Under the pieces are notes generated by a model that saw only the letters and a list, made by a program, of their open reading frames with translations, did no database searches and was not told the DNA's origin. Positions 5,575-5,634 of a stretch of 5,634 nt of DNA are shown here, one piece after another. How positions within the stretch are numbered: the first letter of the stretch is position 1; every line of letters starts with the position of its first letter. A program made the position numbers and the translations under genes. This stretch comes from Treponema sp. (lineage in GTDB: Bacteria > Spirochaetota > Spirochaetia > Treponematales > Breznakiellaceae). The DNA is taken from contig JAIRXT010000006.1 in NCBI GenBank assembly GCA_031268125.1, positions 1 to 5,634 of the forward strand, written 5' to 3'.

Positions 5575-5634
5575 TCAACCCCTTCTTTTGGGCGCATTCC
5601 CGGCCCCTGGGCCGGGAACCGGGCTATCCGCTCC
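5575..5634 (-). CDS. Possible C-terminal tail of an upstream gene
   Basis: Read on the minus strand from the window edge, one frame gives GADSPVPGPGAGNAPKRRG and then TGA at 5575-5577. The basic, Pro/Gly-rich ending is a plausible protein C-terminus, and the gap to serS would be about 77 bases. Nineteen codons are too few to recognise a family, another frame here is also open, and a GC-rich palindrome (5597-5618) accounts for much of the composition. Treat it as a weak possibility. Confidence 0.2.
   Translation of the reverse strand, partial: GADSPVPGPGAGNAPKRRG
5597..5618. repeat. GC-rich perfect palindrome upstream of serS
   Basis: TTCCCGGCCC (5597-5606) and GGGCCGGGAA (5609-5618) are exact inverted copies of 10 bp around a 2-base centre, which would open to a 9-bp stem with a 4-base loop. 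It lies about 100 bases before the serS start codon. On the minus strand the following bases are TGCGCCCAAAAG with no T-tract, so it is not a standard terminator for an upstream gene. It could be an mRNA structure, a cruciform, or part of a coding tail. Confidence 0.55.

Overview
The window reads as an ordinary chromosomal segment of a bacterium, most plausibly a spirochaete of the Treponema group and perhaps one of the more GC-rich gut treponemes. The main pointers are the seryl-tRNA synthetase N-terminus (MLDYRFIVENLAAVKKNI), which resembles Treponema proteins, a SPOR-domain exported protein, and a LEA-type lipoprotein with a relaxed lipobox. This placement is inferred from remembered family resemblance, not from a search. 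Codon choice and GC-rich third positions look alike across all genes, so nothing stands out by eye as recently acquired DNA.

Layout: (1) Bases 2-370, plus strand, are the 3' end of leuS (leucyl-tRNA synthetase). (2) Bases 371-611 are a non-coding gap packed with inverted repeats, including a terminator-like hairpin; its core (416-596) is bounded by inverted copies of one sequence word. (3) Bases 612-1358, plus strand, encode an exported protein with a C-terminal SPOR domain. (4) Bases 1355-2686, minus strand, encode a GH4 family alpha-galactosidase (melA) whose stop codon interlocks with that of the SPOR gene. (5) Bases 2687-2899 are a second non-coding gap with a long imperfect palindrome. 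(6) Bases 2900-4135, minus strand, encode a predicted lipoprotein with three tandem LEA14/WHy-type repeats. (7) Bases 4208-5497, minus strand, are a complete serS (seryl-tRNA synthetase). (8) The last ~60 bases hold a GC-rich hairpin and possibly the tail of another minus-strand gene.

The genes do not form one pathway. Two are translation housekeeping genes (leuS, serS), two encode envelope proteins of unclear role (the SPOR protein and the LEA lipoprotein), and one is a sugar hydrolase (melA) with no transporter or regulator in view. serS and the LEA gene may be co-transcribed; melA follows in the same direction after a 213-base gap and probably has its own expression signals. I found no mobile element, CRISPR array, tRNA, rRNA or recognisable defence system. 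The parts most worth a second look are the two palindrome-rich gaps and the three-repeat LEA lipoprotein.
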